A stretch of DNA of 64,000 nt, from the NCBI RefSeq assembly GCF_900156525.1, contig NZ_FTPS01000001.1, positions 1,364,001 through 1,428,000 on the forward strand, given 5' to 3'. Positions within the stretch are counted from its first letter, which is position 1. Every line of letters starts with the position of its first letter. Shown here in pieces: positions 8,641 to 17,792 of this stretch. Below the pieces are notes generated by a model. The model saw only the letters and a program-made list of their open reading frames with translations. It ran no database searches and was not told the DNA's origin. The translations under genes were made by a program, and so were the position numbers. Origin of the DNA: Pontibaca methylaminivorans (GTDB taxonomy: Bacteria > Pseudomonadota > Alphaproteobacteria > Rhodobacterales > Rhodobacteraceae).

Positions 8641-9402
8641 GTGCAACAACAGCAAAGCACCAGTAAAAACGCATTTACAAGCGTCGGAGCCGTCCAGTTC
8701 CGGGGCCGGTTCCTGACTGCGGTCGCCCTGCTGCTGGAGGGCATGCCGGATTCCGCGTTCTATGCCGGGCTTGACAGCCAACTGGAGCGGATGCCGCACT
8801 TCCTGACCGATGCGCCGCTGATTCTCGACATGGCGCAGGCGCCCGACCTTGACGGCACGGTGATGCGCGACCTGCGCGCGGCGCTCGAACAGCGCAAGCT
8901 TGCGCCCTTCGGGGTGCAGAATGCCAGCCCGCGCCAGATCGAAGCCGCGGCCGAGGCCGGACTGATCCCGATCAAGGCCGGCCATGACGTTCCCCAGCGC
9001 GCACCCCGCCCCGAACGCCGGCCCGAGCCGCAGCCGCGCGAACAGTTCGTCGCCCCGCGCCGCGAGGTGCCGCAGGAAAGCCGGCTTATTACCAGCCCGG
9101 TGCGTTCCGGCCAGTCGGTGGTGGCGGAACACGGCGACCTGATCGTAACCGGACATGTCGCATCGGGCGCCGAACTCATTGCGCGCGGGAATATCCATGT
9201 CTACGGCATCCTGCGGGGCCGGGCCCTGGCCGGCGTGCACGGCGACGAAACCGCGCGGATCTTCTGTCAGAGCCTCGATGCCGAACTGGTCGCCATTGCC
9301 GGGCTCTACCGCACCAGCGACAATATCGAGCACGCGGTCAGGAAACGCAGCGTGCAGATCTACCTCAGCGAACAAAGGCTTTGCATGGAGACGCTTGCAT
9401 GA
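8641..9402 (+). CDS. minC: Septum site-determining protein MinC
   Basis: 253 residues if the GTG at 8641 is used; AGGAG at 8623-8627 is the nearest ribosome site, with rather long spacing of 13, and no in-frame ATG fits the N-terminal domain. The N-terminal part ([18 protein letters not shown] ... [11 protein letters not shown]) is the FtsZ-inhibiting domain. A proline-rich linker of about 30 residues leads to the C-terminal beta-helix that binds MinD, with the typical '[23 protein letters not shown]' and '[16 protein letters not shown]' pattern. MinC with MinD blocks Z-ring assembly away from midcell. The stop overlaps the start of minD (ATGA), so translation is probably coupled. Confidence 0.93.
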   Translation: MQQQQSTSKNAFTSVGAVQFRGRFLTAVALLLEGMPDSAFYAGLDSQLERMPHFLTDAPLILDMAQAPDLDGTVMRDLRAALEQRKLAPFGVQNASPRQIEAAAEAGLIPIKAGHDVPQRAPRPERRPEPQPREQFVAPRREVPQESRLITSPVRSGQSVVAEHGDLIVTGHVASGAELIARGNIHVYGILRGRALAGVHGDETARIFCQSLDAELVAIAGLYRTSDNIEHAVRKRSVQIYLSEQRLCMETLA

Positions 9403-10250
9403 CGACCGAGATGAAACAGGAACACCCCAGGCAAAGCAAGGTCATCGTCATCACCTCGGGCAAAGGGGGCGTCGGCAAGACCACCTCCGCCGCCGCGATC
9501 AGTGCCGGACTGGCGCAGAAGGGTTTCCGCACGGTGGTGATCGACTTCGACGTGGGGCTGCGCAACCTCGACATGATCATGGGTTGCGAACGCCGCGTCG
9601 TGTTCGACTTCATCAACGTGATCCAGGGCGATGCGAGACTGAAACAGGCCCTGATAAAGGACAAGCGGCTCGAAAACCTGTCGATCCTGCCGACCTCGCA
9701 GACCCGGGACAAGGACGCGCTGACCAAGGAAGGCGTGGAAAAGGTTCTGGACGAACTGCGCGAGGAATTCGACTATATCATCTGTGACAGCCCCGCCGGG
9801 ATCGAACGCGGCGCGCAACTGGCCATGTATTTCGCTGACGAGGCAGTCGTGGTCACCAACCCCGAAGTGTCCTCGGTCCGCGACAGCGACCGGGTGCTCG
9901 GGCTTCTCAGCAGCAAGACCCGCCGGGCCGAATCCGCCGAGTCGGAGCCGATCAAGGCGCAGGTGCTGCTGACCCGCTATGATCCGCAGCGCACTTCGGG
10001 CGGCGACATGATGTCGGTGGAGGACGTGCTGGAAATCCTCGCCGTGCCGCTGCTCGGGATCATCCCGGAAAGCCACGCGGTGCTGCGCGCGTCGAACGTC
10101 GGCTCGCCGGTTGTGCTGGACGGGCCCTCGAATGCCGCCGCCGCCTACAAGGACGCGGTGGCGCGGCTCGCCGGTGATCAGGTCGAGATGCGCATCGAAG
10201 GCGAGCGCAAACCCGGCCTGTTCCAGCGGCTCTTCGGACGGACGGCCTGA
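9399..10250 (+). CDS. minD: Septum site-determining ATPase MinD
   Basis: 283 residues, ParA/MRP-type P-loop ATPase. The deviant Walker A ([16 protein letters not shown], residues about 16-31), '[19 protein letters not shown]' and '[11 protein letters not shown]' (Walker B/A') are clear. The C-terminus ends in an amphipathic segment [13 protein letters not shown], the membrane-targeting helix that anchors MinD-ATP to the inner membrane and recruits MinC and MinE. It sits between minC (4-bp overlap) and minE (2-bp gap) in the usual operon order. A second possible start is the in-frame ATG at 9411. Confidence 0.96.
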   Translation: MTTEMKQEHPRQSKVIVITSGKGGVGKTTSAAAISAGLAQKGFRTVVIDFDVGLRNLDMIMGCERRVVFDFINVIQGDARLKQALIKDKRLENLSILPTSQTRDKDALTKEGVEKVLDELREEFDYIICDSPAGIERGAQLAMYFADEAVVVTNPEVSSVRDSDRVLGLLSSKTRRAESAESEPIKAQVLLTRYDPQRTSGGDMMSVEDVLEILAVPLLGIIPESHAVLRASNVGSPVVLDGPSNAAAAYKDAVARLAGDQVEMRIEGERKPGLFQRLFGRTA

Positions 10251-10252
10251 TC

Positions 10253-10507
10253 ATGTTCGGTTTCTCCTTTCGCCCCCGCAAGGCCAGATCGGCCGAAACA
10301 GCCCGCGACCGCCTGCAGATCCTGCTGGCCCATGAACGCAGCGGCCCCGGCCCCGATTGCCTGCCCGAACTGCAGCGCGACATACTCGCCGCGATTCGCC
10401 GTCATCTGAAGATCGAAGATAACGCGGTCGATATCCGCATGGATCGCGGTGATGAGCTCTCGAGCCTCGAGATCAACATAGAGTTCCCGGCCACGCAGCA
10501 GCGCTAA
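10253..10507 (+). CDS. minE: Cell division topological specificity factor MinE
   Basis: 84 residues. MinE stimulates MinD ATPase and drives the pole-to-pole oscillation that confines MinC/MinD activity to the cell poles. The sequence has the short hydrophobic N-terminus (MFGFSFRPRK), the MinD-contact helix region 'SAETARDRLQILLAHERSG', and the dimerisation part 'LPELQRDILAAIRRHLKIE' and 'SSLEINIEFP'. Length is normal. It is the last gene of minCDE and is followed by an intrinsic terminator. Confidence 0.95.
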   Translation: MFGFSFRPRKARSAETARDRLQILLAHERSGPGPDCLPELQRDILAAIRRHLKIEDNAVDIRMDRGDELSSLEINIEFPATQQR

Positions 10508-10540
10508 CGCGTTGCGGGGCGCCCCCGCCCCGGAAACTGA

Positions 10541-10574
10541 AAACGGGCACGCCGCAATGCCGGCGTGCCCGTTT
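10541..10574. terminator. Bidirectional intrinsic terminator after minE
   Basis: A perfect 14-bp inverted repeat (10541-10554 and 10561-10574, 6-base loop) has A residues at the left foot and T residues at the right foot (AAACGGGC...GCCCGTTT). It lies between the convergent ends of minE (10507) and the DUF4168 gene (10610) and could serve both. Confidence 0.8.
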
Positions 10575-10609
10575 CTGTTTCACGATAGAACTTCGGTTGC
10601 CCGGAGCGG

Positions 10610-11080
10610 TCAGCCGGCCTGTTCGGTCTGTTCGGCCTGAATCTGCTGCATGCGCTCGGCAATGCGGCGGGTCAGGTCTTCGTCCATCGTCGCGGCCTGA
10701 TCGATCTCGAGGTAATCTTCGATGGTGATGTTATCCATCCCCTCGATGGCGGCGCGGATCTCGGTGTCCGCTTCCTGAACCAGCTGCTGCTGTTCGGCCT
10801 CGTCCTCGACGCCTTCAAGCTGCTGCGCATATTTCTGCTGGATTTCACCAACCTTCAGCGCCGCATTCGCAAAGGCGTCGATCTGCGCATCGTCGAAATC
10901 GGGCGTGGGCGTCGCGGCCGGGGCCTCGGGTGCCGTTTCGGGCGCTGCTTCCGGGGCTGCTTCGGGCATGGCTTCGGTCCCTTCGGGAGCAACGCCTTCC
11001 TGAGCAACGGCAAAGGACAGCGGTGCGGCCATGAGAGCGGCGGCGAGCGTCGCAGCGGTAATCTTGTGACGTGGGAGCAT
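10610..11080 (-). CDS. Exported DUF4168 domain protein
   Basis: 156 residues with a Sec signal peptide (hydrophobic core ATLAAALMAAPLSFAVA, cleavage before QEG). Residues about 29-62 form an Ala/Pro/Glu repeat linker (EAAPEAAPETAPEA). The remainder ('DDAQIDAFANAALKVGEIQQKYAQQL' through 'YLEIDQAATMDEDLTRRIAERMQQI') matches the helical DUF4168 domain, an exported family of unknown function found in proteobacteria and cyanobacteria. It stands alone, convergent with minE across a shared terminator. The 260 bp upstream to the next gene contain nothing I can name; an EcfG-type site was looked for and not found. Confidence 0.75.
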   Translation of the reverse strand: MLPRHKITAATLAAALMAAPLSFAVAQEGVAPEGTEAMPEAAPEAAPETAPEAPAATPTPDFDDAQIDAFANAALKVGEIQQKYAQQLEGVEDEAEQQQLVQEADTEIRAAIEGMDNITIEDYLEIDQAATMDEDLTRRIAERMQQIQAEQTEQAG

Positions 11081-11341
11081 GACGGTTCCTTCTCTGCTCT
11101 GGTTTTGCGTCCGGCAACGGCGGCTCCGCGACCGGTCGACGCAAAACTAGGCGCGGGCGCCCCCACATGCAAAACCGCCAGCGGGATCTTGCGTTTCGGG
11201 CCAATTCACCCGGCACAGACCCGCCGGATCCGCGCAGATTCAGGTTTTCCGGTGGAACCAAAGGCCCGAACGTGGATCTGCGCATCGTCTGCAGGGGAAA
11301 GCGCCCGCGAAACGGGGCTTTTCCGGGCGAACCGGTGCCTG

Positions 11342-13336
11342 TTACGGAAAATTGAGCGGAAATTTCAGGCGGAACGACAGGCCGGCTTCGTCGAATTCCG
11401 ATTCCGCCGTGCCGCCCAGCTGAAGCTCGGCCTGACCTTTGATCATGGTAAACCCAAAGCCGCTGCCCTTGACCTCGGCCGCGGGCGGGGGGCCGTCGCG
11501 TTCGATCCAGAGCAGGGTGAGTTCTCCGGCCTCTTCGCTCCAGGAAATGGTGATCTTCCCCTCCGGGACGGACAGCGCCCCGTATTTCACCGCATTGGTC
11601 GCCAGTTCATGCAGGATCATGCTGATCGCAAGCGCCTGCTCCTGATCGAGCCTGATAACCGGGCCGCTGATCGCGAACCGTTCGCCCTCATAGGAACTGC
11701 GCTGCATGGCGAGGATGTCGCGCAGGGAAACCGCGCTCCAGTCGCTCTGGCTGAGCAGGGTATAGGAGCCGGCCAGATTGCGCAGCCGCGGAAACAATAC
11801 CTTGCGGATCTCTGCGATCGAGCCGCTGTGCGCGAGGGTCGATTTCACCACGCCGAGCGCCACCGTCAGCATGTTCTTGACCCGATGATTGAGCTCCGCG
11901 ATCATGGCCGCCTGCTGTTCCTCGGCCTCGGCCATCCGGGTGACGTCGATGAAGGTCAACACGACGCCCTGAATCTCGCCTTCGAAGTCGCGATACGGGT
12001 TCAGCCGCACAAGGTGATGCAGGCCATTTTCATCGCGGTCGAGTTGCCGCTCGCGCATTTCTCCCGATCGAAGAACCTCCTGGGCCTGCGGCTCGAACTC
12101 GGGATAATCGGGAGTGCCGGACAGCTCGGCATAGGGGCGGCCCACATCGCCGGGGCGCAGATTGAAGGTGGCGGCAGCCGTCGGGGTAAAACCGCGCAGC
12201 GTCAAGTTCCGGCCCAGAAACAGCACGTTGAGCCCGACCGAATCGCACAGATTGCGAAGGTCGCCATGGCTGCGCTCGAGCATCCGCTTCGTGACTTCAA
12301 GTTCTTCCTGCGCGATCTCGTATTTCCGCGCGATAAACTGAAACCGCCGGCGCAAGTCCTCGTCCGCCGTTTCCGCCACGGCAGCGGAAGCAACGGGCAG
12401 GATCCCGGCCCGCTCGAACAGAACGAGCAAGAGCGGCTCTGGAATTTCGCCGCTCAGGGGCTCGATGCGCAAAAGGACGGATTCGCCGCGCTCAAGCCGC
12501 CCGTGAAACAGCCTTGGCGCCTGCTCTTGTGCGGACTCCTGCAACAGCGTTGTCAGGCTCGGCTCCTGCGCGGGCTGAATCATGTCGAAGATGCGGCCGG
12601 ACGTTTCGTTCCAGGAAACTTCGAGAAAGCGGGCGGCGGTCTTTGACAGACAGACCACATGGCCGTCAGTGCGCAGCACCGCATAGGGCGGCGCATGACG
12701 ATCGAGGATCTGCCGCTCGGCCAATCCGGCGGGGCTCCGGGCGGCACCGGGCGTTGGCGCAGGGCCGGCGCGCGAGCGGCTGCGCTCCTCGATCAGCGCA
12801 CCGAGCCTTGCGCCGATCTCCCGCGCCGGCAAAAGAAACTCGGCCAGATCCGGCGCAATCGGGCCATTGATGACCGCACCATCGGCGGCGGCAAAAGTCA
12901 GCCCGCCGCTGTTCCTGACCTGCCGCAGACCCTCGACCCCATCGTTGCTGCCAAGGGACAAGACGACCGCGGCGGCGTTGTCCCGCTGCGCATCGGCCAG
13001 CGACAGGAAAAATCCGTCCAGCACGTGGCGCACATCGCCGTTCCCGCTTGCGTCCACATGCAATCGTCCGTTCCGCAAAAGCAACGCCGACCCCTCCGGC
13101 CCGACAAGGATCCGGCCGGGGTGAATCTCGGCCCCGTCAACGGCCTGTTCAACCGGACGGCCGGCCACCATGGCGAGCGATGTGCAAAATTCATTGCCAG
13201 CCAAGGCGCCGTCGCAAAGAGCAACGACCACGGCAAGCGGCCCCGAAGCGGGAAGCCCGGCAAGGAACGCGCTGAGCAACTCGAAATTGCCGGGCCCGGC
13301 GCAGACGCCGACAATGAGAAAAGTTGGTTTTGTCAT
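11342..13336 (-). CDS. Composite HWE-type sensor histidine kinase with a degenerate CheB domain and two PAS domains
   Basis: 664 residues, no membrane segment. Residues 1-185 have the CheB methylesterase fold pattern: 'LIVGVCAGPGNFELL', 'HPGRILVGPEGSALLLRNGRL', 'VVLSLGSNDGVEGLRQVRNSGGLTFA'. The nucleophile Ser of GxSxGG is a Cys (C12), the catalytic His region is replaced by VVALCDGALAG, and only the Asp (D132) remains. Residues about 205-310 match the first PAS that normally follows CheR in CheB-CheR-PAS kinases (ILDRHAPPYAVLRTDGHV), but no CheR domain lies between. Residues 325-365 are a coiled coil, 370-465 a second PAS, then the H-box ELNHRVKNML (His484) and HELATNAVKYGAL N-box (576-588) of an HWE/HisKA_2 kinase. 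No response regulator gene is adjacent. It probably senses a soluble cue and phosphorylates a distant receiver. Confidence 0.85.
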   Translation of the reverse strand: MTKPTFLIVGVCAGPGNFELLSAFLAGLPASGPLAVVVALCDGALAGNEFCTSLAMVAGRPVEQAVDGAEIHPGRILVGPEGSALLLRNGRLHVDASGNGDVRHVLDGFFLSLADAQRDNAAAVVLSLGSNDGVEGLRQVRNSGGLTFAAADGAVINGPIAPDLAEFLLPAREIGARLGALIEERSRSRAGPAPTPGAARSPAGLAERQILDRHAPPYAVLRTDGHVVCLSKTAARFLEVSWNETSGRIFDMIQPAQEPSLTTLLQESAQEQAPRLFHGRLERGESVLLRIEPLSGEIPEPLLLVLFERAGILPVASAAVAETADEDLRRRFQFIARKYEIAQEELEVTKRMLERSHGDLRNLCDSVGLNVLFLGRNLTLRGFTPTAAATFNLRPGDVGRPYAELSGTPDYPEFEPQAQEVLRSGEMRERQLDRDENGLHHLVRLNPYRDFEGEIQGVVLTFIDVTRMAEAEEQQAAMIAELNHRVKNMLTVALGVVKSTLAHSGSIAEIRKVLFPRLRNLAGSYTLLSQSDWSAVSLRDILAMQRSSYEGERFAISGPVIRLDQEQALAISMILHELATNAVKYGALSVPEGKITISWSEEAGELTLLWIERDGPPPAAEVKGSGFGFTMIKGQAELQLGGTAESEFDEAGLSFRLKFPLNFP

Positions 13337-13474
13337 CGCAACTCAGCGCAGAGCGTCCATCCGGGCCATTTCTGCGGACTATTGCGTGATCACAACGGAT
13401 AGGCAAGCGACCTGACCTTCAAGTCACCCTGTCACCGTGATTTTTTGGAACATGCCGGCCCGGACCGATGCAAA

Positions 13475-13500
13475 CGGGCGGGCGCGAGGGCGCCCGCCCG
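13475..13500 (-). terminator. Possible terminator downstream of grpE
   Basis: A perfect 11-bp GC-only inverted repeat (13475-13485 and 13490-13500, 4-base loop) lies 54 bp past the grpE stop. On the minus strand it is followed by TTTG, so the T tract is weak. It may instead stabilise the 3' end of the hrcA-grpE message. The rest of the 217-bp gap before the kinase gene shows no other feature I can support. Confidence 0.45.
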
Positions 13501-13553
13501 GAACACGCGGCGCATGGAAAACGGCGCCGCGCCGGGATGCCGTGCTGCCGAGG

Positions 13554-14117
13554 TCAGGCAGCGGGGGTGGAGGAAACCCCGACCTGCGCCGGTCGCAACA
13601 GCCGGTCGTGAAGCTGGAAACCCTCGGTCGAGACCTCGATGATATCGCCGGCGCGGGTGCCGGGAACCGGGGCCTCGAACATGGCTTCGTGCAGGTTCGG
13701 GTCGAAACGCTCGCCGACTTCCGGCGCGATGCGGGTAATTCCGTGGCGCGCGAATATGTTCAGAAGCTCGCGCATGGTAAGATCGACGCCCTCGAGCAGT
13801 GCAGCCGAAGCCGGGCTCTGCTCGTCCCCCGCGGACTGGAGCGCCCGCTTCAGGTTGTCGTAAACCGACAAAAGATCACGGGCGAGCCTGGAGCCGCCGT
13901 ATTGCTCTGCCTCGCGGCGGTCGCGCTCCGACCGCTTGCGGGCGTTTTCGGCATCGGCAAGCGCGCGCATGTAGCGGTCGCGCAACTGGTCCCGCTCGGC
14001 GCGCAACTCGTCAAGCGCCACCGCCTCGTCGGTGATCTCTTCGCCGGTTCGGGCCAGTTCTTCCGCCTCGGCCTCGGCAAGGTCGTCGAGAAAGTCGTCG
14101 TTCTTCGGCTCTGCCAT
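13554..14117 (-). CDS. grpE: Nucleotide exchange factor GrpE
   Basis: 187 residues. GrpE releases ADP from DnaK and completes the DnaK-DnaJ folding cycle in the cytoplasm. The long N-terminal helix ('ELRAERDQLRDRYMRALADAEN', 'KRSERDRREAEQYG') mediates dimerisation and the C-terminal beta domain shows 'ITRIAPEVGERFDPNLHEAMF' and 'VSTEGFQLHDRLLRPAQVGVS', the GrpE signature. The gene begins 9 bp after hrcA ends, a frequent heat-shock pairing. dnaK and dnaJ are not in this window. Confidence 0.96.
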   Translation of the reverse strand: MAEPKNDDFLDDLAEAEAEELARTGEEITDEAVALDELRAERDQLRDRYMRALADAENARKRSERDRREAEQYGGSRLARDLLSVYDNLKRALQSAGDEQSPASAALLEGVDLTMRELLNIFARHGITRIAPEVGERFDPNLHEAMFEAPVPGTRAGDIIEVSTEGFQLHDRLLRPAQVGVSSTPAA

Positions 14118-14126
14118 GTTTTACCT

Positions 14127-15188
14127 CTAGCTCCGGTCGGCGATCAACCGACCCACCAGTTGCGCCGTGTAATCCACAATGGGCACGATCCGCCCATAAT
14201 TCAGGCGCGTGGGTCCGATCACGCCGATCACCCCAATCACCTTACGATCTGCGTTCATATATGGGGAAATAACCAGAGAGGAACCCGAAAGTGAAAAAAG
14301 TTTGTTCTCCGAGCCGATGAAGATACGCACCCCGTCGCCCTCTTCGGCCAGTTCGAGAAATTCGGCGATGTCGCGCTTGCGCTCGAGGTCGTCGAACAGC
14401 AGCCGGATCCGTTCCAGCCCGTCCTCGTCGCCGCCCTCCAGCAGATTCGAACGCCCCCGCACGATCAGGCGGGCCGAATCCACGTCGTCGCCCTCCCAAG
14501 CCGCAAGCCCGCTTTCCACCATTTCATGGGCCAGGCTGTCGATTTCCTGCCGGCGTGCGGCAATCTCGCGCTGCATCATGCGGCGTACCTCGGCCAGGGT
14601 CTTGCCCTCGATCAGCGCATTGAGGAAATTCGCCGCCTCGCGCATCGAACTCGGCGTCTGGCCGGGGGGTGGCTTGAACAGACGGTTTTCCACGTGACCA
14701 TCCGAGAACACCAGCACCACCAGCGTCCGGTCGGGCCCGAGGCTGACGAATTCGATATGGCGGATCGCGGTCTCGTATTTGGGGCTGAGCACCAGCGATG
14801 CGCCCCGGGTCACGCCCGACAGCGCCGCCCCCACGCGATCCAGCATCGCCCCCACATCGGCGGTGTTGCTGGAAAGCGTCTCGTTGATCTTCTGCCGGTC
14901 GGTCTCGTTCAGGTCGCCGACCTCGAGCAGCCCGTCAACGAACATCCGCAGCCCCATCTGGGTCGGCACCCGCCCCGCGCTCACATGCGGGCTGTCGAGC
15001 AGGCCGAGGTGTTCGAGATCCTGCATCACGTTGCGCACGGTCGCGGCGCTGATCTTTTCGCTCAGCGTCCGGGTAAGGGTGCGGCTCCCCACCGGGTCGC
15101 CGCTGTCGAGATAGGCTTCGACCACCCGGCGGAATATCTCGCGCGAGCGCTTGTCGAGCTCTCCCAGCAGGCTCAGCGTGTCAGTCAT
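14127..15188 (-). CDS. hrcA: Heat-inducible transcription repressor HrcA
   Basis: 353 residues from the ATG at 15188, preceded by GGAGG with 9-base spacing (an in-frame ATG at 15206 is rejected on that basis). HrcA represses chaperone genes by binding CIRCE elements and is kept active by GroEL. The N-terminal winged helix ('[28 protein letters not shown]', '[31 protein letters not shown]') is textbook, and the C-terminal GAF-like part has '[27 protein letters not shown]'. No CIRCE inverted repeat was seen in the 111-bp gap upstream, so self-regulation through CIRCE is not supported here. It forms an operon with grpE and is divergent from rph. Confidence 0.95.
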   Translation of the reverse strand: MTDTLSLLGELDKRSREIFRRVVEAYLDSGDPVGSRTLTRTLSEKISAATVRNVMQDLEHLGLLDSPHVSAGRVPTQMGLRMFVDGLLEVGDLNETDRQKINETLSSNTADVGAMLDRVGAALSGVTRGASLVLSPKYETAIRHIEFVSLGPDRTLVVLVFSDGHVENRLFKPPPGQTPSSMREAANFLNALIEGKTLAEVRRMMQREIAARRQEIDSLAHEMVESGLAAWEGDDVDSARLIVRGRSNLLEGGDEDGLERIRLLFDDLERKRDIAEFLELAEEGDGVRIFIGSENKLFSLSGSSLVISPYMNADRKVIGVIGVIGPTRLNYGRIVPIVDYTAQLVGRLIADRS

Positions 15189-15299
15189 GGCGGATTTCCT
15201 CCACAAGGCGCCATTAAATTCCGCTGGCCTTCAAGGTCAATGCTTGCATCGCTCCCGCAGCGGACGCTATCCCGTGGCCAAATTCCACAAGGATATCAG

Positions 15300-16013
15300 A
15301 TGCGCCCTTCAGGACGAGATTTAAGCGAAATGCGCCCGATTTCAATCGAGACGGGCATCACGAAACACGCCGAAGGATCCTGCATGATCCGTATCGGCGA
15401 TACGCATGTTCTTTGCACCGCCTCGATCGAAACCCGCGTGCCGCCCTTCATCAAGGGATCGGGGCTCGGCTGGGTCACGGCGGAATACGGGATGCTGCCG
15501 CGTTCCACATCATCGCGGATGCGGCGTGAGGCGGCGACGGGGCGTCAGGGCGGACGCACGGTCGAGATCCAGCGCCTGATCGGGCGGGCCCTGCGCGCGG
15601 GCGTGGATCGCAGCGCCCTGGGCGAGCGCCAGATCACCATCGACTGCGACGTGATACAGGCCGACGGCGGCACCCGCTGCGCCGCGATCACCGGCGGCTG
15701 GGTCGCGCTGCGCCTTGCCGTGAACCGGCTGATGGCGGCCGGCGAAATCCTGTCGGATCCGCTGCTGGATCCGGTCGCGGCGGTGTCCTGCGGGATCTAC
15801 GCCGGGCAGCCGGTGCTGGACCTCGATTATCCCGAGGACAGCGAGGCCGGCGTTGACGGCAATTTCATCATGACCGGCTCGGGCCGTCTGATCGAGGTGC
15901 AGATGTCGGCCGAGGGAACGCTGTTCAGCCGCGATCAGATGGACCAGATGCTTGATCTGGCAACAAAAGGCGTGGGCGAACTGGCCGCGGCGCAACAGGC
16001 AGCGGTGCAATGA
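15300..16013 (+). CDS. rph: Ribonuclease PH
   Basis: 237 residues, the normal length. RNase PH trims the 3' ends of tRNA precursors by phosphorolysis. Landmarks are '[19 protein letters not shown]', '[20 protein letters not shown]', '[14 protein letters not shown]', '[19 protein letters not shown]', '[21 protein letters not shown]' and '[16 protein letters not shown]'. The ATG at 15300 follows an AAGGAT site. Its stop overlaps the rdgB start (ATGA), and the rph-rdgB-hemW order with divergent hrcA is a common alphaproteobacterial arrangement. Confidence 0.96.
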   Translation: MRPSGRDLSEMRPISIETGITKHAEGSCMIRIGDTHVLCTASIETRVPPFIKGSGLGWVTAEYGMLPRSTSSRMRREAATGRQGGRTVEIQRLIGRALRAGVDRSALGERQITIDCDVIQADGGTRCAAITGGWVALRLAVNRLMAAGEILSDPLLDPVAAVSCGIYAGQPVLDLDYPEDSEAGVDGNFIMTGSGRLIEVQMSAEGTLFSRDQMDQMLDLATKGVGELAAAQQAAVQ

Positions 16014-16621
16014 CCGGGCGGCGGATCGGTGACCGGCTTCTGGTCGCGACCCACAACCGCGGCAAGCTGGAAGAGATTGCGCATCTTCTCGAACCCTTCG
16101 GCGTGTCGGTCACCGGCGCGGCGGAACTGAACCTGCCGGTGCCGGAGGAAACCGAGACGAGCTTTGCCGGCAATGCCCGGCTCAAGGCCGAAGCCGCCGC
16201 GCGCGCGACCGGCCTGCCCGCCCTTGCCGACGATTCCGGGCTCGAGGTCGAGGCACTGAATGGCGCGCCCGGCGTCTATACCGCCGATTGGGCCGAGACA
16301 CCGCAAGGCCGCGATTTCGACATGGCCATGACACGGGTCTGGAACGAACTCGAAAGCCGGGCAGCCGCCGAGCCCCGCCGCGCCCGCTTCTGCTGTACCC
16401 TGGCCCTGGCCTGGCCGGACGGGGGCTGCGAGATTTTCGAGGGGCACGTGGCGGGGCGCATCGTCTGGCCCATGCGCGGGACGCAGGGGCACGGCTACGA
16501 CCCGATCTTTCAACCCGACGGCCATGCGCAGACCTTTGGCGAGATGGATCGCTGGGACAAGAACCACATCAGCCACCGGGCGCGGGCCTTCGAGAAATTC
16601 GTGGCGGACTGCTTTGGCTGA
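16010..16621 (+). CDS. rdgB: XTP/dITP pyrophosphatase RdgB
   Basis: 203 residues. The enzyme hydrolyses ITP, dITP and XTP to monophosphates and keeps deaminated purines out of nucleic acids. The Ham1/RdgB signatures are visible: '[20 protein letters not shown]' at the N-terminus, '[13 protein letters not shown]', '[25 protein letters not shown]' and '[15 protein letters not shown] ... [14 protein letters not shown]' at the C-terminus. It is translationally coupled to rph (4-bp overlap) and overlaps the start of hemW by 8 bp. Confidence 0.96.
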   Translation: MTGRRIGDRLLVATHNRGKLEEIAHLLEPFGVSVTGAAELNLPVPEETETSFAGNARLKAEAAARATGLPALADDSGLEVEALNGAPGVYTADWAETPQGRDFDMAMTRVWNELESRAAAEPRRARFCCTLALAWPDGGCEIFEGHVAGRIVWPMRGTQGHGYDPIFQPDGHAQTFGEMDRWDKNHISHRARAFEKFVADCFG

Positions 16622-17774
16622 AGACTGGCAACAGGGCGGATTCGGGCTTTATGTGCACTGGCCGTTCTGCGAATCGAAATGTCCCTATTGCGATTTCAAC
16701 AGCCACGTCGCCCGCGACCGCGTCGACCATCCCCGCTGGGCCGCTGCCTTTCGCCGTGAAATCGCCCGGCTCGGCGCCGAAACGCCGGGGCGCGTGCTGA
16801 ATTCGATCTTTTTCGGTGGCGGCACCCCCAGCCTCATGCAGCCCGAAACCGTCGCGGCCGTGATCGAGGCAGCGCAGGAACACTGGGTTTTCGCCAATGA
16901 CATCGAAATCACGCTCGAGGCCAACCCCGGCTCGGTCGAGGCGGGCCGCTTTGCCGGCTACCGCGATGCCGGGGTCAACCGGGTCTCGCTCGGGGTTCAG
17001 GCGCTTGATGACGATGCCCTGCGCCGTCTCGGCCGCCTTCACAATGTCGCCGAAGCCCGCGCCGCCCATGATATCGCGCGCCGGCAGTTCGAACGTATAA
17101 GCTTTGACCTGATCTATGCGCGTCAGGGCCAGGATCTGGCCGCCTGGCGCAAGGAACTGACCGAGGCGCTGGCCATGGCGGCGGATCACCTGTCGCTTTA
17201 TCAGTTGACCATCGAACCCGGCACGGCCTTCGGCCAGCGGTTCGCGCGCGGGCAGTTGCGGGGCCTGCCGGACGAGGATCTTTCGGCGGACATGTATCAA
17301 CTGACCCAAGAGCTTTGCGCGGCAAAGGGCCTGCCGCGATACGAAGTGTCGAACCACGCGCGGAAGGGGGCCGAATCCCGCCACAACCTGATTTATTGGC
17401 GTTACGGCGATTATGCCGGCATCGGCCCCGGCGCGCATGGGCGCCTGACCGTGACCGGGACGCGGCAGGCAACCGAATGCCACAGTTCGCCGGGGTTGTG
17501 GCTTGCAGCGGCGGAAAACGGCAGCGGCGAGGTGCCGCGCCACCCGATCCCGGCCGAGGAACAGGCCACCGAATACCTCATGATGTGTCTACGGCTCACG
17601 GAACCTCTAGACGTTGACAGATTCAACGCGATGTCACCACTTCGCCTGAACCTACGCAGTCGCCGGATTTTGGCCGAATCCGGCATGATCCACGACGAGG
17701 GGCACGAAATTTCAGTGTCGGATTCGGGCGTACTCGTTCTGAATGCGATCATCGCCGAGCTACTGGCTGATTGA
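16614..17774 (+). CDS. hemW: Radical SAM heme chaperone HemW
   Basis: 386 residues from a TTG at 16614, the only plausible start that keeps the full N-terminus ([17 protein letters not shown]); the next candidates fall inside the conserved domain. The radical-SAM CxxxCxxC cluster motif is CESKCPYC in 'YVHWPFCESKCPYCDFNSH', followed by 'FFGGGTPSLM' and 'EITLEANPGSVE'. HemW binds heme and an iron-sulfur cluster and inserts heme into respiratory enzymes; it was long annotated as an oxygen-independent coproporphyrinogen oxidase. The third Cys spacing and the missing extra N-terminal residues of true HemN favour HemW. The last ~60 codons use several codons rare in this window (CTA, AGA). Overlaps rdgB by 8 bp, so it is probably coupled to it. 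Confidence 0.9.
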   Translation: MAEDWQQGGFGLYVHWPFCESKCPYCDFNSHVARDRVDHPRWAAAFRREIARLGAETPGRVLNSIFFGGGTPSLMQPETVAAVIEAAQEHWVFANDIEITLEANPGSVEAGRFAGYRDAGVNRVSLGVQALDDDALRRLGRLHNVAEARAAHDIARRQFERISFDLIYARQGQDLAAWRKELTEALAMAADHLSLYQLTIEPGTAFGQRFARGQLRGLPDEDLSADMYQLTQELCAAKGLPRYEVSNHARKGAESRHNLIYWRYGDYAGIGPGAHGRLTVTGTRQATECHSSPGLWLAAAENGSGEVPRHPIPAEEQATEYLMMCLRLTEPLDVDRFNAMSPLRLNLRSRRILAESGMIHDEGHEISVSDSGVLVLNAIIAELLAD

Positions 17775-17792
17775 CGGCGGATCGACGGCCGG

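Noticed and set aside
11280-11330. Imperfect hairpin downstream of the sensor kinase gene
   Set aside because: The stem has two mismatches and there is no T tract on the relevant strand.
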